Assembly (NCBI RefSeq): GCF_038002965.1
Contig: NZ_JBBOOE010000002.1
Coordinates: 490,712 to 554,711, forward strand
Direction: 5' to 3'
DNA length: 64,000 nucleotides
Source of the DNA: Robertmurraya sp. FSL R5-0851
GTDB lineage: Bacteria; Bacillota; Bacilli; Bacillales; Cytobacillaceae
The notes below the pieces were generated by a model. It searched no databases, had not been told where the DNA came from, and saw only the letters and a list, made by a program, of their open reading frames with translations. How positions within the stretch are numbered: the stretch's first letter is position 1; each line of letters starts with the position of its first letter. Positions 25,890 through 34,918 of the stretch are shown piece by piece. Made by a program: the position numbers and the translations under genes.

Positions 25890-26483
25890 TCAAACAGGAA
25901 TTGCTTCACTAAAATTACTAAAATCATGATTTATAATCTCTACTAATTTAAATTCTTCGTTCTCATATTCAATTTTCAAAATGCAACAATTGCCGATTCT
26001 TTCTTTTTGTCTAATGGAACTTGTATGTTCCCAGTACTGCATAAATTTTCTACAAGCTGCTCCGTGAGAAACGGCTAAAACCACTTCATTATCTTCTTCC
26101 ATTATTTTTTGACAAATATCAGCAACTCTTTTTTGAAATTCTATTTCTTTTTCTCCACCATAATTAGCAAAGAAATCACCGTAAGGAAGCGATGGGTTTA
26201 AATCTTCACTTTCACCTTCAAAGGCCCCGAAATTCCATTCCTTTAATCCTTTTAATCTTGTATAAGGCAGATCCGTCACAATTTCTAATGTGTCACTTGC
26301 TCTTTCGGATGTCGAACAATAGGCATGGTCAAAGACTATATGGTTCTCTTTAAAATACTTAGCTGCAATCTCTGCTTGTTTGATTCCTAGTTCAGTAAGT
26401 GGTGAATCACACCAACCTTGAATTTTTCTTCTTTTATTAAATAATGTTTGTCCATGTCTCATGAGATATAACGTCTTTTTCAT
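25890..26483 (-). CDS. Histidine phosphatase (phosphoglycerate mutase superfamily)
   Basis: 197 residues. The catalytic LMRHGQTLFNKRRKIQGWCDSPLTELG near the N-terminus (His10) and the second His in AVSHGAACRKF (about residue 147) define the family; a Glu in KEWNFGAFEGE is the likely proton donor. It hydrolyses a phosphomonoester; the substrate cannot be told. It is separated from the upstream membrane gene by only 23 bases. Between 25723 and 25889 I see no gene. Confidence 0.88.
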   Translation of the reverse strand: MKKTLYLMRHGQTLFNKRRKIQGWCDSPLTELGIKQAEIAAKYFKENHIVFDHAYCSTSERASDTLEIVTDLPYTRLKGLKEWNFGAFEGESEDLNPSLPYGDFFANYGGEKEIEFQKRVADICQKIMEEDNEVVLAVSHGAACRKFMQYWEHTSSIRQKERIGNCCILKIEYENEEFKLVEIINHDFSNFSEAIPV

Positions 26484-26506
26484 TTGTTTCCCCCTAAAAC
26501 TTTATA

Positions 26507-27190
26507 TCAATTTGTTAGCTTACGCTTTTCGTTGTTTCTTACAAATTTTAGAGCATAATGAGTACCACTGATATAAATTCCCATTATAGATAAGTAGTCT
26601 ATTAAAAATTGCATGGTGGACTCACTACTATACCAACCAAATGGGTTATATATGGTTAATTTAGAAAGCAGCTCTCTCTCAAAGGAACTCTGCACTCCGT
26701 AGACAACAATCAACACAGCTATACCACGTAACAAAATATTACGGATACGGCTAGTGCTCGAAATTCCCGTCATCTTGCGCATGGCATTGATAATTGTCCC
26801 CCAGGATAATCCTATATGGATACTCATGAAGATAAATCCCCAATAGGAAGTCATAACGTGTATCTGTAGTAGGATCATGTCATTGTTTGTAATAATGTTA
26901 GGAAATATATCACGGGAGATGGGCACGGAACTTATCATTACAGCAGCCATAGATACAAGAAAAAGTAGATTGACCAATATACTCAGGATACGTCGGAAGT
27001 TGTACTTTCCTTTAAGAATGGTCTCATACCATCGACGATTTAATATATTGTGTACAATAAACAATACAAGTAGGACCACTCCAACCGTTTCATGAATTGT
27101 ATTCCCAGTAATATGATAAGCCATGGCAACTAACATGAGAACTGTCATAGATACGTCAATAACAAGTCTATATAACATATTTCGATACAA
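26507..27190 (-). CDS. DUF4405-type membrane protein (cytochrome-b-like)
   Basis: 227 residues with about six membrane helices. Histidines placed in helices (ITGNTIHETVGVVLLVLFIVHNILNRRWY and LLQIHVMTSYWGFIFMSIHIGLSWG) match the DUF4405 pattern, a cytochrome-b561-like fold that could hold heme. It follows the P460-type lipoprotein gene, and the two may form a membrane electron-transfer pair. The substrate is unknown. Confidence 0.72.
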   Translation of the reverse strand: MYRNMLYRLVIDVSMTVLMLVAMAYHITGNTIHETVGVVLLVLFIVHNILNRRWYETILKGKYNFRRILSILVNLLFLVSMAAVMISSVPISRDIFPNIITNNDMILLQIHVMTSYWGFIFMSIHIGLSWGTIINAMRKMTGISSTSRIRNILLRGIAVLIVVYGVQSSFERELLSKLTIYNPFGWYSSESTMQFLIDYLSIMGIYISGTHYALKFVRNNEKRKLTN

Positions 27191-27300
27191 AAGGTTCTCC
27201 TCTTTCTATTTTATTACTACATAATGAATTTTGGGCTAGAACGTATGATTATCGATTAAATACAAGTGTCCATCTAAGCAAAAAATAACCTAATAAACTC

Positions 27301-28020
27301 TTATGTTTCTTGATTAAAATGAGTTATTAAAAGAACCTTCTGGATGATCGCAGTTTTTTCTTTTTCTCCCACTAAGCCACTTCCTAAATCATCCAAACTA
27401 TCGTCTACTGCTTTTACCTCCCACTGATGAGCAGAAATGCCTTCAATCTGCGAGTCTATATTGATTTTCTTTAATCCTGTAGCATTATCCAGTTCATAAC
27501 TCTTCATGTCATCCAACGTATTAACGAAGTCATCTCGTTCCCGATTCGCATGGCATGAAAAGCAGCGCCCAATGTCTTCCTCGTAATCTACTGACTTGTC
27601 ACCATTGAATTCCTGATATAGCCAATCCCCGTTACGCATTTCAGATGGGTTTTGTTCACCCCAGCCTGTGCGTTTTTCCATAACGAAAATTTCAGATAAC
27701 TCTTCATCTCTATAGATTTCAAGAGTAATTACAGTTCCACTAGGAAATGGTTGCCCGTTCTGTACAGCTTCGATTGCATCCCGACTCGTGTAGAGCTCTT
27801 CTCTGACATTTCCGCGATTCACAGTCGTGTAGTTGATACCCTTATCGTAGTTCTCTGGAAATTGGACAAGTTCACGTCCTGACTCGGATAACTCCTCTCC
27901 AGAAGTGTCATCTGCTGCCTCTTGTTGGTTGGAAATATCATTTCTCTCATTATTAACGTTACAAGCTGTAAGAACGAGGGACATCATCAATACGAGGGAC
28001 TGAATTAATGGTCTTTTCAT
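27301..28020 (-). CDS. Lipoprotein with c-type heme motif (cytochrome P460-like)
   Basis: 239 residues. A signal peptide ends in a lipobox LTAC (Cys about residue 20). The mature part has the P460-like SGTVITLEIYRDEELSEIFVMEKRTGWGE and a CFSCH heme-binding motif followed by a short helix, as in cytochrome P460-family proteins. It should be anchored outside the membrane with one heme. The ATG at 28020 has GGAGGAGG upstream. Its partner is probably the DUF4405 membrane protein, 110 bases away. Oxidation of hydroxylamine-like or other small molecules is only a guess from the family. Confidence 0.72.
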   Translation of the reverse strand: MKRPLIQSLVLMMSLVLTACNVNNERNDISNQQEAADDTSGEELSESGRELVQFPENYDKGINYTTVNRGNVREELYTSRDAIEAVQNGQPFPSGTVITLEIYRDEELSEIFVMEKRTGWGEQNPSEMRNGDWLYQEFNGDKSVDYEEDIGRCFSCHANRERDDFVNTLDDMKSYELDNATGLKKINIDSQIEGISAHQWEVKAVDDSLDDLGSGLVGEKEKTAIIQKVLLITHFNQET

Positions 28021-28035
28021 ACTTTCCTCCTCCAA

Positions 28036-28502
28036 ATGTCTTTGTACCTTGCCCCTTCGTCTTCAAATAACTTTTCATAGAGTTAAAAGTATATAAAAAC
28101 TTGGGGTATCTTAATCATAAGACAAATGGAAAAGCATCCGTTATAACAATCATCTCTAATCATTGCCTAATCCTATAAATAAATAACACAAATTACTTAT
28201 CGAGTAACTTCCTTTTGATAAATAAGTTACCAATTTATTGTTGTTTTGCCTAAATGAACCGTCTTTATCTCCTAACAACAATACTTGAGTTTAACCTGCG
28301 TCGAAGTGCCGTGTCAGTCTTGGTTTCATGTTACCTTTTTTTGAGGAACGTACGTTAAAAATATACGAGCTTAACCCTCGAAACTCTAGCTCTTCTAAAC
28401 TAAGACATACTCGGATGTAGCATCATATTAAAATAAGCTGATTTCCCCTAATATTGGCTGGTCGATTTTTTCTATGGACCTGTGAAGTATGTACTTAAAT
28501 AA
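28036..28502. other. Intergenic stretch without a gene, ending in an IS-like end
   Basis: No coding frame or convincing RNA was seen. The last 25 bases (28478-28502) are the inverted form of the IS-like end also found at 33988-34014, so the two face each other across the group II intron. Confidence 0.4.
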
Positions 28503-28605
28503 GTCGAGTAGAAGAGAACCTCTCTACCTTGCGGTAGATTGTGTTCTCCCCCCTCACAGAACCGTGCTTGCGCTATTAACGCACACGGCTCCTCCTAGTT
28601 ATCAT

Positions 28606-29301
28606 TTACAGAATATAGCTAATCTCATCTCTAAGTTCATAGATATTTACCTTAATTCTTGGTGAAGGAAGTGGATATTTACTAAGAAAGAGATTAAATT
28701 TGTCCCATGTAAAGGACTTTCTTTGGCTTCTTCTGTTTAGCCATTTAAATAGTAACTTTTCAAGTCGCTCTTTGAAGTTGTTAACAGTTTGGATGTTATC
28801 TGTCATGCAATAATAGTTGTAATAACCAGTGAGCGAGCGTTTAAATCTATCCATAATCACATGAATATCTTTATTTCTATTAATCTTCAGCCATTCTTTA
28901 GTCTCTTTTAGCTTACCTTGCACTTTCTTCCTGCTAGATTTCCGTTTCACACGAAATTTACCTTGTTTGCTCTTCCCGCAATAGTGGGTAAACCCTAAGA
29001 AGTCAAAAGTAGCTGGTTTACTATTCTCATCTCGCTTTGTATTATGTTCTGCAAACCGTCCAAAGGAAATAATTTTCGTTTTATCCTCGGCTATTTCCAG
29101 GTTAAACTGCTTCAATCTAAGCTTTAATGAATGGAAGAATTGCTGAGCTTCGCTCTTATGTTGGAAACAACATACAAAATCATCTGCGTATCTTACTATA
29201 TATGCCTGCCCTTTACATTGTTTTCTAACCACTTTCTCAAACCATAAGTCGAGAACGTAATGGAGATATACATTGGCTAATATCGGAGATATTACTCCAC
29301 C
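28606..29301 (-). pseudogene. ltrA: Group II intron reverse transcriptase/maturase, C-terminal part
   Basis: Continues from the N-terminal part: GGVISPILANVYLHYVLDLWFEK, then the catalytic YADD (AYIVRYADDFVCCF), thumb and maturase X region (RFKRSLTGYYNYYC, LFKWLNRRSQRKSFTW). There is no HNH endonuclease domain. The break is at the GGTGG codons of TPQGG, where the RIT element sits; no other damage is seen, so the two halves would make a ~440-residue protein after precise excision. Confidence 0.9.
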
Positions 29302-29385
29302 TTATGCAAAGAAAGTGATTATGCAAAGTAACCAATAAAAAAGTTATTAATTCAACGATTCTAGTCTATTTACTTTGCATAATAA
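29302..29385 (+). repeat. RIT left end with recombinase-type repeats
   Basis: TTATGCAAAG at 29302, TTATGCAAAGTAAC at 29319 and the inverse TTTACTTTGCATAA at about 29369-29382. The order (two forward, ~40-base gap, one inverse) mirrors the right end. Confidence 0.8.
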
Positions 29386-29440
29386 CCGAAAATGAATTAT
29401 GAGCTTGATGCTCAAATTATCATTTTGGGAGGAAATACAT

Positions 29441-30676
29441 ATGCAAAAGAAACCGTTGGATGCATTAATTCAGGACCTAGAACAAGAAATGATTCGGCTT
29501 GGCTATACCGAGGGATCTATGAGGTTTTACCGAAGTAGATGGCAGAAACTGCTCCAATTTGCACATGAACAAGGTGAAACATACTATTCGGAAGGGTTGG
29601 GAATTAAGTTTGTTGAAAAATACTTTCATATCCTCGAAAAAGATTTTGATAAATCTCTTACACAGTCAGAGACTCAAGAACTTCGAATTATTCGAATGAT
29701 TGGTGATTTTCAACTACACTCAACTATTTTACGTCGCTACTATAAGCATAAGGAAATCCTTACGGATTTTTACTTTATCGAAATTAGTAACCGTTTTAAG
29801 CAATACTGTGTAAATAAAGATTATTCCAAAGCCACAATAGACCATTATGTAAAACAATCTGCTAGATTCATGGATTATCTTTCTTCGCAGAAAGTTAAAG
29901 ATTGTAAAGAAATCAATCTTACATTGATTAACGATTACATTAAAACCTTGGCGGGATATACATACAAAACAGTAGAACAAAATATCTGTTCCTTGCGTGC
30001 CTTTTTCCGCTTTCTCCTAGTTACAGAAGAAATAAAGATTGATTTTGCTTCAAAAACGCCTATGATTCAGGCAAGAAAACAGACCCGTATTCCATCTGTA
30101 TGGACAGAAGATGAATTGAAAAGGTTAATCTCTGCCATTGATAGAGGGAGTCCAAAGGGCAAAAGAGATTATGCAATTATATTAATAGCATGTTGCCTCG
30201 GCTTAAGGTGTACAGATATTAAAAATTTGAAAATGGAGCACTTTCTCTGGGCTGAGAAAAGGCTTGTATTTACTCAATCAAAAACTAGGCAGCCTTTAAC
30301 TCTTCCATTAACACCGGAGGTGGGATGGGCAGTTATTGAGTATCTTAAGTACGGTCGTCCTAAAATAAACAGCCCCTATGTATTTGTAAAGCACATGGCA
30401 CCATTTGGGCCCTTTTCTGAAGGAGATCATTTAAATCAGTTAATTAAAAGGTACATGGAATTAGCACACATTCCTACATTAAAAAAAAGAAGAGGAATGC
30501 ATTCCCTTAGGCATACCATGGCCAGTATACTTCTCGAAAAAGATACACCACTTTCCACCATTTCAGATATCCTTGGTCATGTAGATACAAACTCAACAGC
30601 AGTTTACTTAAAGGTTGACATCAAAAGGTTGAAAGAATGTTCCCTTGATTTTAAGGAGGGATTGAGTGATGAGTGA
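29441..30676 (+). CDS. RIT tyrosine recombinase A
   Basis: 411 residues. N-terminal SAM-like/core-binding domain (to ~210), then the catalytic domain: first Arg in CLGLRCTDIKNLK, Lys in the beta-hairpin, HSLRHTMAS (H-x-x-R), and LGHVDTNSTAVYLKV (H/W and Tyr nucleophile). All catalytic residues are present. It cuts and rejoins DNA through a 3'-phosphotyrosine. The ATG at 29441 has GGGAGG upstream; 14 codons of the longer frame are dropped. The stop overlaps the next gene. Confidence 0.9.
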   Translation: MQKKPLDALIQDLEQEMIRLGYTEGSMRFYRSRWQKLLQFAHEQGETYYSEGLGIKFVEKYFHILEKDFDKSLTQSETQELRIIRMIGDFQLHSTILRRYYKHKEILTDFYFIEISNRFKQYCVNKDYSKATIDHYVKQSARFMDYLSSQKVKDCKEINLTLINDYIKTLAGYTYKTVEQNICSLRAFFRFLLVTEEIKIDFASKTPMIQARKQTRIPSVWTEDELKRLISAIDRGSPKGKRDYAIILIACCLGLRCTDIKNLKMEHFLWAEKRLVFTQSKTRQPLTLPLTPEVGWAVIEYLKYGRPKINSPYVFVKHMAPFGPFSEGDHLNQLIKRYMELAHIPTLKKRRGMHSLRHTMASILLEKDTPLSTISDILGHVDTNSTAVYLKVDIKRLKECSLDFKEGLSDE

Positions 30677-31655
30677 AATCATATATAAAGGCCCTTTTAA
30701 AAGTCATATCCAAGCTCATGTGGGACTGAAAAAGGCTATTGGATATAAATATGATAGGGATTCACGTGATTTAAATCGATTTGACAGTTTTACAATGGAA
30801 AAGTATCCCCAAGCCACTGAACTTACTAAAGAAATCGTATTAGACTGGTGTAGTAAAAAAACTTACGAGGCACAAGCAAATTTATGTTCACGCGCATCAG
30901 TCATCCGCCAGTTTGGGAAATATCTGGATTCCATTGGAGTTAAAGCATATATCATCCCCAAGGGATACTTTCCTACGGAGGAACAATATGTACCGTATAT
31001 TTATTCTTTTGATGAACTAGAAAGGTTTTTTGCTGAAACGGAAAAATGCAAGTACTGTTCCGAATGTCCACACAGACATCTGATTATGCCCGTGTTCTTT
31101 CGTATGATTTATATGTGCGGTTTAAGGGTATCCGAGGCAAGGCTTCTCAAAGTAGCTGACGTTGACCTTGAAAATGGTATTCTGACTATAAATCAATCTA
31201 AAAAAGATAACAGCAGGTTGGTACCAATGTCGGTGTCCCTTACGGAACGTTGTCGGATTTATTCGAAAATGGTACATCCTTATCCAAGTGCCGAAGATTA
31301 TTACTTTCCTGCGCTTGATAACAGACCGATGACGACCGGAAATGTCTATAAAAATTTCCGTAGGTTTTTATGGAGTGCTGGAATTTCACATGGTGGAAGA
31401 GGAAATGGTCCTCGTATCCACGACTTTCGCCACTCTTATTCAGTTCATTGTCTGAAAAAATGGGTTGATGAAGAAAAGGATTTAACGGTATATCTTCCAG
31501 TACTTAAAACGTATTTGGGTCACGATTCCTTTAAAGAAACTGCTTATTATCTGCGCTTGACTGCGGATGTGTTTCCATCTATTACATTAAGGCTTGAAAC
31601 GCGGTATCCGGGAATGATTCCTCAATTAGATGGTGATAACGATGAAACCAACTGA
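30669..31655 (+). CDS. RIT tyrosine recombinase B
   Basis: 328 residues. A Cys/His cluster CKYCSECPHRH (about residues 117-127) sits just before the catalytic core, probably a zinc knuckle and typical of this RIT subunit. Catalytic residues: Arg in CGLRVSEARLLK, HDFRHSYSVH, LGHDSFKETAYYLRLT with the Tyr. Overlaps recombinase A by about 8 bases and C by about 14, so translation is coupled. Confidence 0.9.
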   Translation: MSEIIYKGPFKSHIQAHVGLKKAIGYKYDRDSRDLNRFDSFTMEKYPQATELTKEIVLDWCSKKTYEAQANLCSRASVIRQFGKYLDSIGVKAYIIPKGYFPTEEQYVPYIYSFDELERFFAETEKCKYCSECPHRHLIMPVFFRMIYMCGLRVSEARLLKVADVDLENGILTINQSKKDNSRLVPMSVSLTERCRIYSKMVHPYPSAEDYYFPALDNRPMTTGNVYKNFRRFLWSAGISHGGRGNGPRIHDFRHSYSVHCLKKWVDEEKDLTVYLPVLKTYLGHDSFKETAYYLRLTADVFPSITLRLETRYPGMIPQLDGDNDETN

Positions 31656-32655
31656 TTTTGCGAAGCACCTTACGGAATTTCTTTCGGTGTACCTTCCGTC
31701 ACAGAAAAATGTCAGTAGGAATACCATTCAATCATATCGTGATACATTTAAACTTTTGATAAAGTATTGCCAAGAAAAGAAAAACATTCGAGCAGAAAGG
31801 ATTACTTTAGATATTCTTTCAAGTGAAACGCTTATTGGCTTTCTGGGCTGGCTAGAAAAGGTTAGAAAATGTAGCATCTCTACTAGAAATCAGAGGCTTT
31901 CAGCGATTCATTCCTTTTTTCGTTATGTTCAGGCCGAAGAACCTTCCGGTCTTTTCCATTTTCAAAAAGTAATCGCAATCCCCTCCAAAAAGGCAGAGAA
32001 AACTGTGGTGGAGCATCTGTCACCAGAGGCTATGAAACTACTTCTAGAACAGCCCGAAAGGGGCTGCATTAAGGGTCGACGTGACCTTACATTGATGAGT
32101 GTTCTGTATGATACTGGCGCAAGGGTGCAGGAACTAATTGATATAAAAGTAAGGGATGTAATCTTAGAAAATCCGGCAGTGATTGTATTAACAGGAAAAG
32201 GAAATAAGACAAGGCGAGTTCCTCTTTTGAAAAATTCCGTATCATTATTGGAACGCTATATTATCGAAAATAATCTGGATAAACCATGGAAAAATGAATA
32301 TCCTCTCTTTACAAATAATCAGCAAAACAAGCTTACTAAGGAAGGGATTGCCTATATAATAACAAAATATGTTGAATTAGCTAGGAGAACATCAACCCTA
32401 GTTCCTTCGAAAGTGAAACCCCATATGTTTCGTCACTCGAAGGCAATGCATTTACTACAAGCAGGAGTAAATCTCATATACATACGTGATTTTCTTGGAC
32501 ATGTAGATATAAAGACGACAGAAATTTACGCCAGAATAGATACTGAGACGAAAAGAAAGGCAATTGAAAATGTTTACCCTGATTTGATTGATAGCACTCT
32601 TCCCGACTGGAATAAGGATCAGGCATTGCTTACTTGGCTTTCCGAATTAAAGTAG
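31642..32655 (+). CDS. RIT tyrosine recombinase C
   Basis: 337 residues. Core-binding domain followed by the catalytic domain: DTGARVQELIDIK (Arg), HMFRHSKAMHLL (H-x-x-R), LGHVDIKTTEIYARID (His and Tyr). The start ATG at 31642 lies inside the end of gene B. The three proteins are thought to act together on the element's repeated ends. Confidence 0.9.
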   Translation: MKPTDFAKHLTEFLSVYLPSQKNVSRNTIQSYRDTFKLLIKYCQEKKNIRAERITLDILSSETLIGFLGWLEKVRKCSISTRNQRLSAIHSFFRYVQAEEPSGLFHFQKVIAIPSKKAEKTVVEHLSPEAMKLLLEQPERGCIKGRRDLTLMSVLYDTGARVQELIDIKVRDVILENPAVIVLTGKGNKTRRVPLLKNSVSLLERYIIENNLDKPWKNEYPLFTNNQQNKLTKEGIAYIITKYVELARRTSTLVPSKVKPHMFRHSKAMHLLQAGVNLIYIRDFLGHVDIKTTEIYARIDTETKRKAIENVYPDLIDSTLPDWNKDQALLTWLSELK

Positions 32656-32663
32656 GCCAGAAA

Positions 32664-32772
32664 TTATGCAAAGTAAATGGGATATAACCCCTTATTATTT
32701 ATGGGTTTAGAAAGTTTACTTTGCATAATATTTTACTTTGCATAAGGAGGATTATGCAAAGCTTAGCATAAA
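32664..32772 (+). repeat. RIT right end with recombinase-type repeats
   Basis: ATTATGCAAAGTAAA at 32664, then inverse copies at about 32714 and 32732 (TTTACTTTGCATAA), another forward copy at 32752, and AGCATAAA at the edge. Read from outside it mirrors the left end: two inward copies, a gap of ~45 bases, one outward copy. Confidence 0.8.
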
Positions 32773-33410
32773 CCACCTTGCGGTGTACCATTGTCTGTAT
32801 TATACTTCTTACCTTCCTCCATGTATCCACCTTTAAGAAACCTGCTGATTATTCTCAGTAGGTTAGGGTCAGCGATTCGGAGTTTTAGAAACTCCATCAT
32901 CCATCTGTGATCAACGTTGTCAAAGAAACCTTTAATATCTACATCTACTACATAACTTACTGCTCTCTTTTCAATATACAGATTCAGTATTTTCAGCGCA
33001 TCATGACAGTTTCTGTTAGGGCGAAATCCAAATGAACAGTCTAGGAAGTCATTTTCATAGATAGAATTTAGTATTTTGGTAATGCCTTTTTGTACAATTT
33101 TATCCTCATGTTCCGGTATTCCCAACGGTCTTTTCTTGTCTGAGTTGAGCTTTGGGATATACATTCGTCTTACTGGAACAGGACGATAGCTTTTATTTTT
33201 AAGCCTACTTACCAAATCAGTTATGTTTTCTTCCAAGTTTTCGCTGTATTGGTCCTTAGTCGTTCCGTTAACACCCGTTGCCTTTCTATTTGGTAGTCCA
33301 TGATGACACTGTGTTAGTGATTGCTCATTTAATAAATGGGCAAGTGATGTAAATTTCATTTTAGGTTGAGACTTTGCTAATTCTGCTATCCTTAGTAGTT
33401 TTGTTTCCAT
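32773..33410 (-). pseudogene. ltrA: Group II intron reverse transcriptase/maturase, N-terminal part
   Basis: Contains RT0-RT4 blocks: HGLPNRKATGVNGTTKDQY, PVPVRRMYIPKLNSDKKRPLGIPEHEDKIVQ, DCSFGFRPNRNCHDAL, YVVDVDIKGFFDNVDH (first catalytic Asp) and NTDNGTPQGG, where the RIT element interrupts it. GAGGTAGG precedes the ATG. It ends two codons into the insertion. The rest is at 28606-29301. Confidence 0.9.
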
Positions 33411-33954
33411 TATTTTTCCTACCTCTGTGTGTAGTTAATGTGTCCCTAGTAAGGGTGATAACTGGTAGCTAGCCTTCCCTCCATCGGCATTACCCAACTT
33501 CATTGGTACTACGCTGCTATCCGACTCCCTACACGGCATTTGGTTTCCTTGCTTGTTATCGCTTGTACACCATACTCTTCTAAAAAAAAGACCGGTAGGG
33601 TCTCCCGAGTTGCCGTATCATATCAATGTGTGACGTGCCAAGGTCTCTGACTCCAGAGAGGTTTTATTCTTCTTGCCTTTAATGAAGGATAAAATGTTGC
33701 TTTCTGCACGCAGGTAAGGCATCAGCCCTCTCAGTTCACTAAAGTTTATGAAGCTCAATCCCTTCAACCAATTGGCTTTCGGCCCGCCACCTAACTGTCT
33801 ACGCTTAAAGACTAAAGTTACCTTTAGCCCTCCAAGACTCGCTACGAGCGAATGGCTAGTTCTTACTCGGCGGGAATCCCACCCGCTATATGATACGACC
33901 TAGGCTCGGCCGCACACCTGCTCCTTTTCTACAATAAAGAAGCTCACTATAAAG

Positions 33955-34014
33955 AGGCCTCAATCCTTATTGGATCAATGCCTCCGTTTATTTAAGTACA
34001 ATTCTTCACAAACT
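33955..34014 (+). repeat. IS-like end outside the group II intron
   Basis: A hairpin-forming GAGGC...GCCTC stretch followed by TTTATTTAAGTACAATTCTTCACAAA. Read inward from outside, this end and the one at 28478-28502 both start TGTGAAG and run to GTACTTAAATAA, like the terminal inverted repeats of an IS into which the intron may have jumped. No transposase remains. 34015-34123 shows no gene. Confidence 0.45.
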
Positions 34015-34123
34015 AGATTATCTCTTTTCCTTACATTCGAAAAATTACATAAGTTTATATGAATAGTAGCTACAATTAATTGCAACGTTTCTGGCTTTCT
34101 TTTATATGTTTATTGTTACTCGA

Positions 34124-34897
34124 TTAAATAAGCTGTAGTGTTTTTAGTCCATTTAGTATTCCATCTTCTTCGTTAGAAGAAGTAACAAAATCACTAATTC
34201 TTTTTAGTTCAGGAATGGCATTCCTCATTGCAACAGTTGATCCAACCAAAGAAAACATTTCAATATCGTTAATGTCATCTCCAAAGGCATAGGTGTTTTC
34301 CTTTTGAATTCCTGCTATTTCAAGAAACTTCGTAATCCCCGTGGCTTTTGACACGCCATTTGGTAGAACATCCAGCACAAAAGGGTGCCAGCGAACAAAC
34401 TTCTTATCTCCATATCTTTCTTGATACAAAGTTTGATCTGGATCCTGACAAAACAGTAACAGTTGGTAAATAGGATTGGTATGATAATGATTTGGACCAA
34501 AAGAAGGATAGGGCATATGATGTGGTTCATAAACATTTTTAATATAAGGATGATTTTCAATGCTAGATTTTACATCTGATAAACTAACATAGGCCAACGC
34601 ATGTTTGTTGCTTGTGGTAAATTGCGTAATATCATGTAGAAATTTAGTATCAAGTTGTTCCTTGTGGATCTCTTTACCTTCGTATACAACGTATTGACCA
34701 TTGATTGCTACATAGGAATCAATATTTAATTCGTCAAATACCCACTGAACTTTCGCAGGTGTTCTACCTGTTGCAATTACTGGCAAGATATTATTCTCTT
34801 GAAGTTTTTTAATAGCTATTTTTGAGGATTCAAGCAACTTTTTTTCCTTATTTAATAACGTTCCATCCAGGTCAAAAAAGACCACTTTTTTATTCAT
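34124..34897 (-). CDS. Cof-type HAD-IIB phosphatase
   Basis: 257 residues. HAD motif I FFDLDGTLLNKEKK at the N-terminus, motif II VIATGRTPA, a C2B cap, and motifs III/IV in GVSKATGITKFLEIAGI and YAFGDDINDIEMFSLVG. It removes phosphate from small sugar phosphates or nucleotides, exact substrate unknown. No broken motifs. It follows the radical SAM gene by 20 bases. Confidence 0.9.
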   Translation of the reverse strand: MNKKVVFFDLDGTLLNKEKKLLESSKIAIKKLQENNILPVIATGRTPAKVQWVFDELNIDSYVAINGQYVVYEGKEIHKEQLDTKFLHDITQFTTSNKHALAYVSLSDVKSSIENHPYIKNVYEPHHMPYPSFGPNHYHTNPIYQLLLFCQDPDQTLYQERYGDKKFVRWHPFVLDVLPNGVSKATGITKFLEIAGIQKENTYAFGDDINDIEMFSLVGSTVAMRNAIPELKRISDFVTSSNEEDGILNGLKTLQLI

Positions 34898-34918
34898 ACT
34901 TCTCCCCTACTTATCAAT

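Larger units (their letters stand above)
29302..32772 (+). mobile_element. RIT element (recombinase in trio)
   Basis: About 3.47 kb, holding three tyrosine recombinase genes in tight or overlapping order, the hallmark of RIT elements. Both ends carry several copies of TTATGCAAAGTAA in both orientations. It is flanked by 5-bp repeats CCACC (29297-29301 and 32773-32777). Removing the element and one repeat restores the RT reading frame through PQGGVISP. Confidence 0.9.
28503..33915 (-). mobile_element. Group II intron split by a RIT element
   Basis: On the minus strand the intron begins GTGCGGCCGAG (5' end at 33915) and ends after domain V and VI. Domain V is seen at about 28560-28595 (GAGCCGTGTGCG, then GCGCAAGCACGGTTC) and domain VI as a hairpin ending TTCTCTTCTACTCGAC near 28503. 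Its reverse-transcriptase gene lies inside, in two pieces. Without the 3.5-kb insertion the intron would be about 1.9 kb, normal for a bacterial intron with an endonuclease-free maturase. Confidence 0.85.
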
